The notes under the pieces were generated by a model. The model ran no database searches. It had not been told where the DNA came from and worked only from the letters and a program-made list of their open reading frames with translations. The translations under genes were made by a program, and so were the position numbers. A stretch of DNA of 64,000 nucleotides from Gilliamella sp. wkB108. GTDB lineage: Bacteria; Pseudomonadota; Gammaproteobacteria; Enterobacterales; Orbaceae. The DNA is taken from positions 1-64,000 of the forward strand of contig NZ_LZGM01000096.1 in the NCBI RefSeq assembly GCF_001690195.1, read 5' to 3'. Position 1 is the stretch's first letter. Every line of letters begins with the position of its first letter. This document shows, piece by piece, positions 8,147 through 17,895 of this stretch.

Positions 8147-9424
8147 TTACATGCGTTTATCAATGGCTTGCATAATAATTTGTCCAAGGTGTTGGTAATT
8201 TTCATCAAAATGATGCCCGCCAGGCAATTTAAATGCTTCACCGTGCATTTCTGGTTGTAAGCATCCTGTTTCCTCTTTTTCCTCTTCACCATAAATACAA
8301 AATAGTTTATTGGCGGGAATAGGATTTACTTCCGGTGCAGTTTTCATTTCGTCACCAGACTGACCTAACCAACCGCTGACTTCAATTTCAAAATTAGCAT
8401 CCTTTGAGAAAGCAATTAAAACCAGTGCCTTGACACTTTGTTTATCTTCAGTTGATAAACGATTATAAAGTGCTGGTAATATATCCCCTCCAAATGAGTA
8501 ACCTGCTAAGATAAAGCGAGTGGTTCCCCATTTATCGCGATATTGTTGCATTAAGTGAGTAAGATCTTTAGCGCTTCGTTCAACGGAGCGGTGTTGCCAA
8601 AATAGCTTTAATGCATCGACGCCAACTACAGCATAACCATGCGAGGCCATATATTGGGCAGAGATTTTGTCTAAATCACGCCAGCCACCGTCGCCGGAAT
8701 AATAGAAGGTAACTGTTTTAGGGTGAATTTCATTACTTGTTGCAGGTAATTCAATAACGGGGAGTTGTTCATGTTCACCAAAGAGAATAGATGATAGATG
8801 TAAACTTAATAGTTTGGTTGGTGATGCTTCATATTCACCTATTGAGGTGTTGACGGTAATGTTTTTTTGTTCTCGAGGAAACACCGCAACATTTTCATCC
8901 GGTGGATTATTCCAAATAACTTGCCATTCGCCATGTGTTGCTTGGGTTGGTAATGGTTCATCACAGTCTTTATGATCTAAAGTAAACTCTACCGATAATG
9001 CTTTAGCTGTATCATTTTGTTGTTTTGTTAACCAGCGGTAGGCAAAAGCCGCACCTTCTTCCATACCGGCAACAGCAAAATGAGTTTCATCTAAGATTTT
9101 GGTAGCCTGATTGAAACGATTTTGTTGCTCACTACAACTCGCTTGTGGTTTCAATTCAAATTGTACTAACTTTGCGCCCATTTTTTCGGATAAATCTAGT
9201 AGTTGTTCGGCAGTGAAGTGATTTTTTTTGGTTGCAACAATAATTGCTGCCGCTTCAGCGGATTTTTTTGGTGTTGCTTTTATAAGCGAAAAATCATTGG
9301 TTATTTGAATGGTTTTAACAGATGCACTGGCTAAATTTTTTATCAAGTACCAGCCAAAAAATGCCAATATTATTATAAGTAGAGTGATAAATAGTATTAG
9401 CACACAGCGTAAAAATTTTTTCAT
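8147..9424 (-). CDS. AcvB/VirJ-family hydrolase, membrane anchored
   Basis: 425 residues. One N-terminal membrane segment (~5-30) leaves the rest in the periplasm. The C-terminal half is the VirJ alpha/beta-hydrolase domain: FYYSGDGGWRDLD (~240-252), nucleophile elbow GYSFGG with Ser310, a C-terminal acidic stretch near 380-387 and a histidine in PGGHHF (404/405). It starts one base after the mprF stop codon, so the two are translationally coupled. In Agrobacterium, AcvB next to the MprF homologue LpiA hydrolyses lysyl-phosphatidylglycerol (from memory). By analogy this protein may trim aminoacylated lipid made by the upstream gene. Family call is good; activity is inference. Confidence 0.8.
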   Translation of the reverse strand: MKKFLRCVLILFITLLIIILAFFGWYLIKNLASASVKTIQITNDFSLIKATPKKSAEAAAIIVATKKNHFTAEQLLDLSEKMGAKLVQFELKPQASCSEQQNRFNQATKILDETHFAVAGMEEGAAFAYRWLTKQQNDTAKALSVEFTLDHKDCDEPLPTQATHGEWQVIWNNPPDENVAVFPREQKNITVNTSIGEYEASPTKLLSLHLSSILFGEHEQLPVIELPATSNEIHPKTVTFYYSGDGGWRDLDKISAQYMASHGYAVVGVDALKLFWQHRSVERSAKDLTHLMQQYRDKWGTTRFILAGYSFGGDILPALYNRLSTEDKQSVKALVLIAFSKDANFEIEVSGWLGQSGDEMKTAPEVNPIPANKLFCIYGEEEKEETGCLQPEMHGEAFKLPGGHHFDENYQHLGQIIMQAIDKRM

Positions 9425-9425
9425 T

Positions 9426-12029
9426 TTATGGATTCTTGCTCTTTTTTAGTCCGGTAATACCACCCGAAATTAACATGGTTGTATCAATTAATGCCACTAG
9501 TGGATCAAGTCCTGCCGGTACGGCCATATAGCGAGGTTCCCATTGCGTGGCGAATTTTTCTTTAAAACGACGTAATCCTTGGAAATTATAAAAACGACCA
9601 CCTCGTCGAAAGACTAAGGCGCCAAGTCTTTGAATCATAGGTGCGCCTCGTCGTCTTTGCATACCAGAAAGTGGAACCATACCTAAACTAAAATATTTAA
9701 ATCCTTTTTCTTGGTAATGGAGAATTAAGCCTACCATTAAAAATTCCATCGTTAATTTAGGTATATCTTGCATAACGCGCATTAAGTCGATGCTAGCGGA
9801 ATAATTTTGTTGAGTTTCCAGTAGATTGACAAAAGCAATAATACGCCCTTCATATTTAATGACCGCAATGGTGAAATTATCTAAATACTCTTTAGAAAAT
9901 GATCCTAACGAGAATTTTTTCTCTTTAGAATGTTTATTTTTAAGCCATGTGTCAGAAACAACTTTTAATTCATCAAGTGGTGCGGTGCCGGGCGGATAAA
10001 ATACTAAAGATAAACCATCGCGTTGTCCACGGTTCCAAGTATAACGAAGATCTTTATAACCTTTTGAGGTTAAATCAAATTTTCTCAAATTAACTAAAGC
10101 TTCTTCACCAAGTTTTACTGTGCGTAACCCGATGTCCATATAAAAGGGTAAGTTAGCCGCTTTGACTTGGTAGAAAACAGGACGCAGGTGATGTTGATCG
10201 CATAAATCACGAAAAACCCAAATTAAATCTGCTCGTTCTGGATTGTCTCCAATTGGATCGTAAAGGGCTACCATACTTCGTCCTCGTCTTGCGTACATAA
10301 TAAAGGCTGTATTTTCTTCATTGAAAAGTAATGCCTTATCTCCACTCATTGCCAGTCCACCTTCGGGCTGTTTAGAGTTTAAGATAATTTGCAAAGCTTT
10401 AGAAAGTTGCTCTTTATTAGGCTTAGTTAAAATAGGTAGAGCGGGACGGAAGATCCAAAAAAGCATGATACAGCTTAATAGAATAAAACTACCTAATGCT
10501 GCCCGTAACGCTCTTGGTACCCGACTATCTAATTCAAATTGCCACCATAATGTGTGACTGTAAGGAACATCTTGATAAATAAATAAGATGAGCCAAACAA
10601 ATAGGGCAAGCATGCAAAAACAGATAGCAAAAAACTTGAAGGAAAAAGGGAGTACTCTAAGTCGGCTTTTGCGGTAAAACGCTTGTCTGAAATTAATTAA
10701 TAAGATCGCAATACCTAGTAATGTAAGCGCCTCAATCCAATGTAGCCCGCGTAATAATGAACAGACACTACCCATAAGCAATAAGCAGACTGAAACGCCC
10801 CACGCTGAAAAAAGTCGGCGACGTAATCCCAAAGCGAGCAGTAAACATAAAACACCTATTAAACTCGCGGTTAAATGCGCAATATTAATGATTTTTTTAG
10901 GGATGAAGGTAGTGACTAGATGTGGATTAAATCCGGGTATAAGGCTTGAAAACATCATGATAACACCCGCAGTAAATACAAGTGCCGCCATGACAGAAGC
11001 AGCGATCCCGGTTTCTGTTTCTTTCATTTGTGGGGCGGTTAAATAGTGCTTACCTTCATGAGCAAGTAATAAAATTCCGGCAGGAATAAGCGGAATTAAA
11101 ATATAAATAATTCGGTAAATAAGTAGCGCAACGGTTAATGAGGCAGCACCAATTTCTGAAGAGAATGCTGCCAGTATAATAGCTTCAAAAACACCCACAC
11201 CACCAGGTACATGGCTAAGTACGCCAGCGACCAGAGCAAGAATGTAGATCATGATAAATGTAATAAAATTAGGTTGCACTGGTAATAAGAAATAGAGAAT
11301 TGCACCGGCAAAAATAGCATCAAATAAAGTGATAAGAAATTGACAGGATGCTAAACGTAAATTAGGTAAGCGAATAGTCCAACGGGACAGTTGAAATAGT
11401 CTGGTGTCTTTGTTTGGTCGTTCAGTTAGTCTATGGCGATATAAAGAGATAATAAGCGCAATATAAAGACAAAATACCAGGCTAACGGTGAATCGAACCG
11501 TAGTTGCTGATACATGCAAGGCTAGCATGGTATTTTTAGTATGGATTAGCGCGGTGATAGCTGCCAATAAGGGAAGGGTAAATCCTAAAGAGAGCGTAAT
11601 AAAGATGGACATTCTCGCTACATCAATTGTGGTTAATCCATATTTGAAATAGAGACGACATCGCACTGCACCACCAGATAAAGCTGATAATCCAATGGCA
11701 TTACCAATAGCAGAAGCACAAATCCCACCAAGGATGATAATCGAAGACTTTAATTTTACGCCGGCATAACGTGCAGCTGACCATTCATAACAGATTAACA
11801 TTATATAACTTGCTACTGCAGACAGACATGCGAGTAATATTGCGTGGATAGAAAGTCTATGAAGTGAATGTTTTAGATCATGGAGATTAATTTCTTTTAA
11901 TAGATGCCAACAAACAATTAAAGCAATAAAAAATATCGATAGACCCAATAATAAAGCTAATAATTGGCGATAGCGAGTGAAGTATTCTATGAGTTGCCAC
12001 GGTAAAACTTTACGCGCTGATATTTTCAT
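9426..12029 (-). CDS. mprF: Phosphatidylglycerol lysyl/alanyltransferase, bifunctional
   Basis: 867 residues, the full two-part MprF size. The N-terminal ~550 residues hold many membrane segments including the flippase-type motif VPGGVGVFEAIILAAFSSE. The C-terminal ~300 residues are the cytosolic transferase (DUF2156, GNAT-like), with YARRGRSMVALYDPIGD, FSLGMVPLSGMQRRRGAP and FKEKFATQWEPRYMAVP. It moves lysine or alanine from aminoacyl-tRNA to phosphatidylglycerol and flips the product, lowering surface charge and giving resistance to cationic peptides. GGAG lies 8 bp before the ATG. Which amino acid is used cannot be read from sequence. Host antimicrobial peptides would be a natural reason to keep it in a gut symbiont (inference). 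Confidence 0.88.
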   Translation of the reverse strand: MKISARKVLPWQLIEYFTRYRQLLALLLGLSIFFIALIVCWHLLKEINLHDLKHSLHRLSIHAILLACLSAVASYIMLICYEWSAARYAGVKLKSSIIILGGICASAIGNAIGLSALSGGAVRCRLYFKYGLTTIDVARMSIFITLSLGFTLPLLAAITALIHTKNTMLALHVSATTVRFTVSLVFCLYIALIISLYRHRLTERPNKDTRLFQLSRWTIRLPNLRLASCQFLITLFDAIFAGAILYFLLPVQPNFITFIMIYILALVAGVLSHVPGGVGVFEAIILAAFSSEIGAASLTVALLIYRIIYILIPLIPAGILLLAHEGKHYLTAPQMKETETGIAASVMAALVFTAGVIMMFSSLIPGFNPHLVTTFIPKKIINIAHLTASLIGVLCLLLALGLRRRLFSAWGVSVCLLLMGSVCSLLRGLHWIEALTLLGIAILLINFRQAFYRKSRLRVLPFSFKFFAICFCMLALFVWLILFIYQDVPYSHTLWWQFELDSRVPRALRAALGSFILLSCIMLFWIFRPALPILTKPNKEQLSKALQIILNSKQPEGGLAMSGDKALLFNEENTAFIMYARRGRSMVALYDPIGDNPERADLIWVFRDLCDQHHLRPVFYQVKAANLPFYMDIGLRTVKLGEEALVNLRKFDLTSKGYKDLRYTWNRGQRDGLSLVFYPPGTAPLDELKVVSDTWLKNKHSKEKKFSLGSFSKEYLDNFTIAVIKYEGRIIAFVNLLETQQNYSASIDLMRVMQDIPKLTMEFLMVGLILHYQEKGFKYFSLGMVPLSGMQRRRGAPMIQRLGALVFRRGGRFYNFQGLRRFKEKFATQWEPRYMAVPAGLDPLVALIDTTMLISGGITGLKKSKNP

Positions 12030-12470
12030 TTAAACAACTCCAATACTTGCTTGCTTAATATTTTAGTTAATATTTTAGATTTGCGCATTCTACATCCCCA
12101 AATTAGTGAAAACAATCGATAGAAAATAAAAAAATTTAAAAAAAAATATTAATTCTTTGTATTAATCTTTAACAAACTTTGTTTATTTATTACTACTCAA
12201 GTTAAACGGGTATTGGACGCTTATTTTTATACTTGATTAAAGGGTGTTTATTGGTGCTATTTTGCTTTTAAAACAATAGATCTTATTTAAAGGCATTACT
12301 TTGTCGTAAATTTTTATAAAAATGAGAAGATGTATAACCAGACAGCTTTTTTATTCGTTAATGGTTATTTAATCCTTGAGATATATTTTGTAAACGCTTA
12401 GGATAACCTGCAAATTAATTTTTGTGTATCTATAATATTAACTTTTATTATAATAATATTGGTAAAAGTG
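12030..12470. other. Intergenic region between divergent mprF and HD gene
   Basis: About 440 bp, extremely AT-rich, holding the promoters of the two divergent genes. TATAAT-like boxes occur at 12431-12436 and 12449-12454, but neither has a good -35 at 17 bp. I see no operator, repeat or gene. Confidence 0.5.
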
Positions 12471-13157
12471 ATGAATAATCGAATCAATAGTCAATTAACA
12501 CCAACGCAGCAGTGCATCATTTTAAATATTCAGTCATTTGTAAGACAAAAACTGGCAGATGATTTTTCAGGGCATGATATGGCGCATATTGAGCGTGTTG
12601 TAAAATTGGCTCAGCGAATTTTAAAACATGAACCCAATGCAAATTATTTTATTGTTGTGGTAAGTGCCTATTTACATGATGTTATAGACGAAAAGGTGGT
12701 AGCTGATGTAGATCAAGCTGTGAGAGAGTTACTGACTTATTTAAAATCACAAAAAATCAATGATGATGAAATTAAAACCATTTTTGATATTATTGATAAC
12801 ATGTCATATCGAAAAAATCTTACTGAAAAAAAGGTATTATCTTTAGAGGGACAAATTGTACAAGATGCAGATCGTCTTGATGCCCTTGGTGCAATTGGGA
12901 TAGGGCGTACTTTCTATTATGGTGGGAATAAACATAATATAATGTATGATCCTAATATTCCACCGCGAACTTTACTAGATGAAAATAGTTATAAGCAACC
13001 TAGTACAGTTATCAATCATTTTTATGAGAAACTTTTTTTGCTTAAGAGTATGATGAATACAGATACAGCTAAAAAAATAGCTTTAAAAAGACATAAATTT
13101 TTAGTCGATTTTGTTAAAATTTTTGAAGATGAGTGGTATGGTGAAAACGACTTTTAA
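12471..13157 (+). CDS. HD-domain phosphohydrolase, YedJ/YpgQ type
   Basis: About 228 residues from the ATG at 12471; a TTG 12 bases upstream is in frame but less likely. It shows the HD metal-site pattern: a first His in SGHDMAHIERV (His39), HD in SAYLHDVIDEKV (69-70) and a later Asp in QDADRLDALGAIG. These are the hallmarks of the YedJ/YpgQ family of small HD hydrolases, for which nucleotide pyrophosphatase activity has been reported for some members. It lies 70 bp before the aldo/keto reductase on the same strand. Specific substrate unknown. Confidence 0.78.
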   Translation: MNNRINSQLTPTQQCIILNIQSFVRQKLADDFSGHDMAHIERVVKLAQRILKHEPNANYFIVVVSAYLHDVIDEKVVADVDQAVRELLTYLKSQKINDDEIKTIFDIIDNMSYRKNLTEKKVLSLEGQIVQDADRLDALGAIGIGRTFYYGGNKHNIMYDPNIPPRTLLDENSYKQPSTVINHFYEKLFLLKSMMNTDTAKKIALKRHKFLVDFVKIFEDEWYGENDF

Positions 13158-13229
13158 CCTTAGTTTATGGATATCAATAAATATTAATGATTTATTTATC
13201 ATTTAAAATAAGAAGTAAGGAGGCGAATG

Positions 13230-14072
13230 ATGACTTTTTCTATTAATAATAAGATTGTTTTAAGTAATGATGTAGCTATGGAGCAGTTTGGTTTTGGTAC
13301 TTATACATTAACAGAATTTGATCAGTTATCTCGCGCTATTAATGCCGCTATAAAAGTGGGATATCGAGCCTTTGACACAGCACAGTTTTACCATAATGAA
13401 AAACCTCTCGGACAAGCACTGAAACAGTGTGGAGTTCAACGCGAAAAGCTGTTTATAACCAGTAAGATTGATAATAGCAATCAAGGTTATGACAAGACTT
13501 TAATTAGCTTTGAAAATACATTAAACGATTTGCAACTTGATTATCTCGATCTCTTTTTAGTTCATTGGCCTTTGATTGATACATTTTTTGATACATGGCG
13601 AGCATTTGAGACGCTATATGAACAAAAACTTGTACGCGCTATTGGTGTTTGTAACTTTCATATTTCACATTTTGAGTTACTTGCCAAGAAAGCCAATATT
13701 CAACCGATGATTAACCAAATTGAGATTCATCCCTATTTAACACAAGTTGATTTAGTTAAATATTTACGCAAACACAATATTGCCATTGAAGCATGGTCAC
13801 CTCTTGGACGAAATAAAGTTATCAGTGATCCTTTATTAGTTGAAATTGGTGATAAATACCATAAATCTTCTTCGCAAATAACACTTCGTTGGCATTTACA
13901 AAATGGTTATATTGTTATTCCTAAATCGGGACATCCGGATCGTATCGCAGAAAATGCCAATCTATTTGATTTTGAACTTACGCCGAAAGAGATGAAACAG
14001 ATAAATGGATTAAATAAAAACTTACGTACTGGAGACAATCCAGATGAGATTTTTAAAAATAACGGATTTTAG
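13230..14072 (+). CDS. Aldo/keto reductase, 2,5-diketogluconate reductase-like
   Basis: 280 residues. Two consecutive ATGs occur; the second (13230) is 6 bp from a full AAGGAGG, the first only 3 bp, so the second is preferred. The catalytic tetrad of the AKR family is present: Asp49 (AFDTAQFY), Tyr54, Lys79 (ITSKID) and His112 (VHWPLI). The C-terminal NADPH site has VIPKSGHPDRIAENANLFDFEL. The AKR5 group (DkgA/DkgB, YvgN) reduces methylglyoxal, diketogluconate and other carbonyls. The strong ribosome binding site suggests high expression. Exact substrate undecided. Confidence 0.82.
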   Translation: MTFSINNKIVLSNDVAMEQFGFGTYTLTEFDQLSRAINAAIKVGYRAFDTAQFYHNEKPLGQALKQCGVQREKLFITSKIDNSNQGYDKTLISFENTLNDLQLDYLDLFLVHWPLIDTFFDTWRAFETLYEQKLVRAIGVCNFHISHFELLAKKANIQPMINQIEIHPYLTQVDLVKYLRKHNIAIEAWSPLGRNKVISDPLLVEIGDKYHKSSSQITLRWHLQNGYIVIPKSGHPDRIAENANLFDFELTPKEMKQINGLNKNLRTGDNPDEIFKNNGF

Positions 14073-14115
14073 CTATCATCTTTTCTCTCCCGTGGTTAGA
14101 GAGAGAATCTTGACA

Positions 14116-15039
14116 TTAAAATGGTATCGGTGCGCCGACTAGCCATAAAACAATCGGTAATGTTATTAAACTCAATATGGTACTAATTAGTGTGGCACTG
14201 GAAACTAGTTCTGGGTAAGTATCAAATTGAACTGACATTAAGGTAGTATTGGCCGCGGTTGGCATGGCAGCAAGCACAATAAGAACTTGCTTATAAATAG
14301 GTTCAATCGGCATAAAATAAACCATTGTCATAGCCACTATTGGTGAAAGAACCATACGGGTTAATAGTGCAATGGAGACTTTTGGGTAATCAAGTTGTTT
14401 AATTTTTATTTTTGCCAATTGCATTCCCAGAATAATCATAATAATCACAATTGATGCATCGCCAATCATGCCAATAGATGTCATAATTGATTTTGATAAT
14501 GGGATATGGCAAAGCTGGAAGAAGATCCCCAAAAACGCGCCATAAGCAACTGGCATACGTATAACTTTATTTATCACATCTTTTTGCGAAACAATATCGC
14601 TATGCGAGCTGCCTTTGGCAGCGTAATAAATGCCAACAGTACTCATGACAAACTGTTGTAATACCATCATAATTACGCCCAAATTAAATCCCACTGAACC
14701 AAAAAAGACTAGCAGTACTGGCGTTCCGTAATTACCGTTATTCATGAAACAGGAACTTAATATCATGGCACACCGTTCTCGGCTTGAGTATTTCATGATA
14801 ATCGACCAAATGGAGATGATCGCAACTAAGGCAAAACAGAGTCCAAAAATGTAAAAAATATAGTATAGATAATCAATAGTTAGGGTATGGGTATAGAATG
14901 TTTTAAATGCCAAAAAGGGAGAAAGGACATATAGGGACATTTTGGACAGATTTGCCACATCAAATTTCAATGCCTTTTGGGCGATAAATCCTACAATAAA
15001 AATACAAAAAATAGGAAAAAGAATAATAAAAAATTGCAT
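14116..15039 (-). CDS. AEC-family transporter (auxin efflux carrier fold)
   Basis: 307 residues with about ten membrane segments in two halves, typical of the AEC family (PF03547). Recognisable blocks are SCFMNNGNYGTPVLLVFFGSVG in the first half and MPTAANTTLMSVQFD in the second. Members export or take up small carboxylates such as malate. It converges with the aldo/keto reductase and is followed upstream by glnD on the same strand after 24 bp, though it need not be functionally linked. Substrate unknown. Confidence 0.82.
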   Translation of the reverse strand: MQFFIILFPIFCIFIVGFIAQKALKFDVANLSKMSLYVLSPFLAFKTFYTHTLTIDYLYYIFYIFGLCFALVAIISIWSIIMKYSSRERCAMILSSCFMNNGNYGTPVLLVFFGSVGFNLGVIMMVLQQFVMSTVGIYYAAKGSSHSDIVSQKDVINKVIRMPVAYGAFLGIFFQLCHIPLSKSIMTSIGMIGDASIVIIMIILGMQLAKIKIKQLDYPKVSIALLTRMVLSPIVAMTMVYFMPIEPIYKQVLIVLAAMPTAANTTLMSVQFDTYPELVSSATLISTILSLITLPIVLWLVGAPIPF

Positions 15040-15063
15040 GATTTTTATCTTTAGTTAATTAAA

Positions 15064-17718
15064 TTAATTCATTGAGTCAATAGCATTGACTATTGATTCT
15101 CGTAGTTTATGACACATATTTTCATTGAGCGCTTTGTTATGTTTATCTGTTAAAATAAACAGATCTTCAATATGTTCTCCAATCGTGGCAATTTTAGCAC
15201 TACTCAATGATAAGTCTAAATCGGCAAATACTTCACCAACACAAGCAAGCAAACCGGGTCTATCAAGCGCGATGAGTTCCATATAAGTTTGAGTTTGATT
15301 CAAGGCCGATAAGAAGTTAACTTGTGTCGGTACTGAAAATGAGCGTAACCGTTGCTTAGGTGGTTTAATTGTAACACCTTTGTAGACTGGATGTTGTAGT
15401 GCTTTTTCAAGCGACTTTATCAAGCCTTGATGTCGATCTTCTTGTACTGTTTGCCCGCTTGGCTCAAGGACAATAAAGGTATCAAGCGCAAATCCTTTTT
15501 TATTAGTAATGATAAGTGCATCGTGAATGGTTAAATTATGCATATTTAAAATATTACATGTGGTAGCAAATAGATAAGGTTTATCTGGTGAATAGATAAA
15601 GATTTCACTACCACCATGAGAAGGGTTTGGATTGATAAGGACTAATGTCTGCGTTAAATCATGGTGTATCAAATTTTGTGCATGCCAGACAATTTGTTCT
15701 GTTGTATAACGGAAGAAGTAATCAACACGGTAATCTTGCCAAAGGTTTTTAATTGTTGCCTCGTCATAATTTTGTTCCAGTAAGATTGCTAACGCTTCTT
15801 GTTTATGTTCACGGGCAATACTTCTTTGTTCTGGGATTTGATGTATTCCAGAATCCAATGAACGTTCAGCGATGTAATATAGCTCACGCATTAAGCTTTG
15901 TTTCCAACTGTTCCAAAGTGTTTCGTTGGTCGCACACACATCAGCAATGGTTAAGCAGAGCAAATATTGTAAACGGCGTTTACTTTTTACTTGTTGTATA
16001 AATTCACGTATAACGGACGGATCTTGTAAATCGCGACTTTGTGCCGTCACTGACATATATAAGTGATAGCGAACTAACCAAATAATTAACTCGGTATCTT
16101 TCGTATCGATTTGGTGTAATTGACAAAACTCTTTAACTAATTGCGCACCTATTTCAGAGTGATCACCATGACGACCTTTGCCAATATCGTGAAATAAACC
16201 GGTAATAATTAATAATTCGGGTTTGGATAATTTGGCAAATACTTTTGAACTATTTGGATGTTTTTGTATACCATTTTCGCTTTTGAGATTATCTAATTCA
16301 AGTAGTAGGCGAATAGTATGCTCATCAACAGTATATACGTGAAATAGATCGAATTGCATCATACCAGCAATATGTTTCCAACCTGGTATATAGGCTGTAA
16401 GTATTCCATATTGGTGCATAGGTAATATGGCTTTTTTTATTGCATCCGGATGCCTAATAATTTGCATGAAAAGTTGTCTGGCTTTTGGCTCTTCACACAA
16501 TAATTTTGTCAATGTTCTTCTCGCTGAGCGTAATTGCCTTATGGTATTAGAATAAAGACCTATCACTTGTGGATTGAGTAAAATGGTGTAAAAAAGCTGC
16601 ATAATCATGACAGGATCTTTTTTGAAAATAGTGTCATCTTTTACATCAATCAATTTTTCTCTTATCTGAAAATATTCATCAATATCGTAAGGTTTATTTT
16701 GTGGATTAAGTTCAAGTATAGATTCATCAAACAGCTGTAATAACATTTGATTGAGTTCAGTAATATTGTGTGCAACGCGATAATAATCATGCATCATCTT
16801 TTCAACAGGTGCGTTACCTTTACCACTATAACCTAACATATTAGCAATACTAAGCTGGCGATCAAATAACAATCGGTTATCATAGCGGCTAATCACACTG
16901 TGAAGCGCAAAACGTATTCGCCATAAAAACTTGCGGCAGGTCTTAAATTCATCAATATCTTCAGGTGTGAGGTAATTGAAATTTGCGATTTTCTGTAAAA
17001 ATTCGCCACCAAAATGACGAATGGCAATCCATTGGATGATCTGCATATCCCGTAAACCGCCAGGACTATTTTTTAAATCAGGTTCAAGATTATAACTGGT
17101 ACTGTGATACTGTTTATGTCGCTCTTGTTGTTCTTTAATTTTGGCTTGATAAAAAATCGGAGATGGCCAAATTTTGTCGCTAAAGATCTGCTTTCGAAGC
17201 TCATTTAATAATAGCTCATTACCACAAATAATTCTGGATTCAATCAGGTTGGTCATTATAGTGATATCATTTTTAGCCTCTTGCAGACAAGTTTTTAGAG
17301 TCCTGACACTGTGACCAATATCTAAATGTAGATCCCAAAGTAAACGAACTAGGTCGCTGATCTGTTTTTCAAGATCTTGTGTGAGCGGGTAATCACTTAA
17401 AATGAGAATATCAATATCTGATAAGGGATGCAGTTCAGCACGTCCATACCCACCGACAGCAATTAAAGCAATACGATTGTGTTTAAATAGCGAAGAAATT
17501 TGCTTTGGAATTTGATGATAACGCCATAAACGTTTTAGTAACCGATCTATGAATAAACTCCGTAAATGCACTAATGCATCAATATCTGCTCCTAATTTAA
17601 ATTGTGCAACTGACCATTGTTGGAATTCATCAAGTTGTTGCTTTAAATAAGTCAGATTAATCTGCTCGTCACTAAAATCCATTGGAGAGACAGAGTAGTA
17701 CAAATGAGGTTCATTCAT
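15064..17718 (-). CDS. glnD: [Protein-PII] uridylyltransferase/uridylyl-removing enzyme
   Basis: 884 residues, close to the ~890 of E. coli GlnD. Domains in order: nucleotidyltransferase with GGYGRAELHPLSDIDILIL (residues ~89-107, metal Asps 101 and 103), a helical PII-UTase linker, an HD domain with LFHDIGKGRHGDHSEIGA (around residue 500) for UMP removal, and two C-terminal ACT domains with IYSPDKPYLFATTC and ALDRPGLLACVGEVFADLDL. It senses glutamine and modifies PII proteins to control nitrogen assimilation. No ribosome binding site is evident before the chosen ATG, so the start is somewhat uncertain. Confidence 0.95.
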   Translation of the reverse strand: MNEPHLYYSVSPMDFSDEQINLTYLKQQLDEFQQWSVAQFKLGADIDALVHLRSLFIDRLLKRLWRYHQIPKQISSLFKHNRIALIAVGGYGRAELHPLSDIDILILSDYPLTQDLEKQISDLVRLLWDLHLDIGHSVRTLKTCLQEAKNDITIMTNLIESRIICGNELLLNELRKQIFSDKIWPSPIFYQAKIKEQQERHKQYHSTSYNLEPDLKNSPGGLRDMQIIQWIAIRHFGGEFLQKIANFNYLTPEDIDEFKTCRKFLWRIRFALHSVISRYDNRLLFDRQLSIANMLGYSGKGNAPVEKMMHDYYRVAHNITELNQMLLQLFDESILELNPQNKPYDIDEYFQIREKLIDVKDDTIFKKDPVMIMQLFYTILLNPQVIGLYSNTIRQLRSARRTLTKLLCEEPKARQLFMQIIRHPDAIKKAILPMHQYGILTAYIPGWKHIAGMMQFDLFHVYTVDEHTIRLLLELDNLKSENGIQKHPNSSKVFAKLSKPELLIITGLFHDIGKGRHGDHSEIGAQLVKEFCQLHQIDTKDTELIIWLVRYHLYMSVTAQSRDLQDPSVIREFIQQVKSKRRLQYLLCLTIADVCATNETLWNSWKQSLMRELYYIAERSLDSGIHQIPEQRSIAREHKQEALAILLEQNYDEATIKNLWQDYRVDYFFRYTTEQIVWHAQNLIHHDLTQTLVLINPNPSHGGSEIFIYSPDKPYLFATTCNILNMHNLTIHDALIITNKKGFALDTFIVLEPSGQTVQEDRHQGLIKSLEKALQHPVYKGVTIKPPKQRLRSFSVPTQVNFLSALNQTQTYMELIALDRPGLLACVGEVFADLDLSLSSAKIATIGEHIEDLFILTDKHNKALNENMCHKLRESIVNAIDSMN

Positions 17719-17831
17719 AGTAATAATATCAAATTATTATCATTCAATCGTTATATCGTTACGCGATTTTAAATTACTGTCAAGTTAACGCGATACTAAT
17801 TTAGATGAAATGATAAGAACGTGTCTCATAA

Positions 17832-17857
17832 CAAAGGAACAATAAATTGTTCCTTTG
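17832..17857. terminator. Hairpin after nrdB
   Basis: CAAAGGAACAAT and ATTGTTCCTTTG form a perfect 12-bp inverted repeat. It lies about 40 bp past the nrdB stop, separated from it by a copy of the 39-bp repeat. T-richness after it is slight on both strands, so termination is plausible but not certain. Confidence 0.5.
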
Positions 17858-17894
17858 TAAAGAAGTTTCAGGTTAACTATACGTTTTAGTATAA
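17856..17894 (+). repeat. 39-bp interspersed repeat, copy B
   Basis: Differs from copy A (6320-6358) at one position in the GTTTCAG block (GTTTTAG). It fills the gap between the nrdB stop codon and the hairpin at 17832-17857, overlapping its last two bases. Confidence 0.8.
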
Positions 17895-17895
17895 A

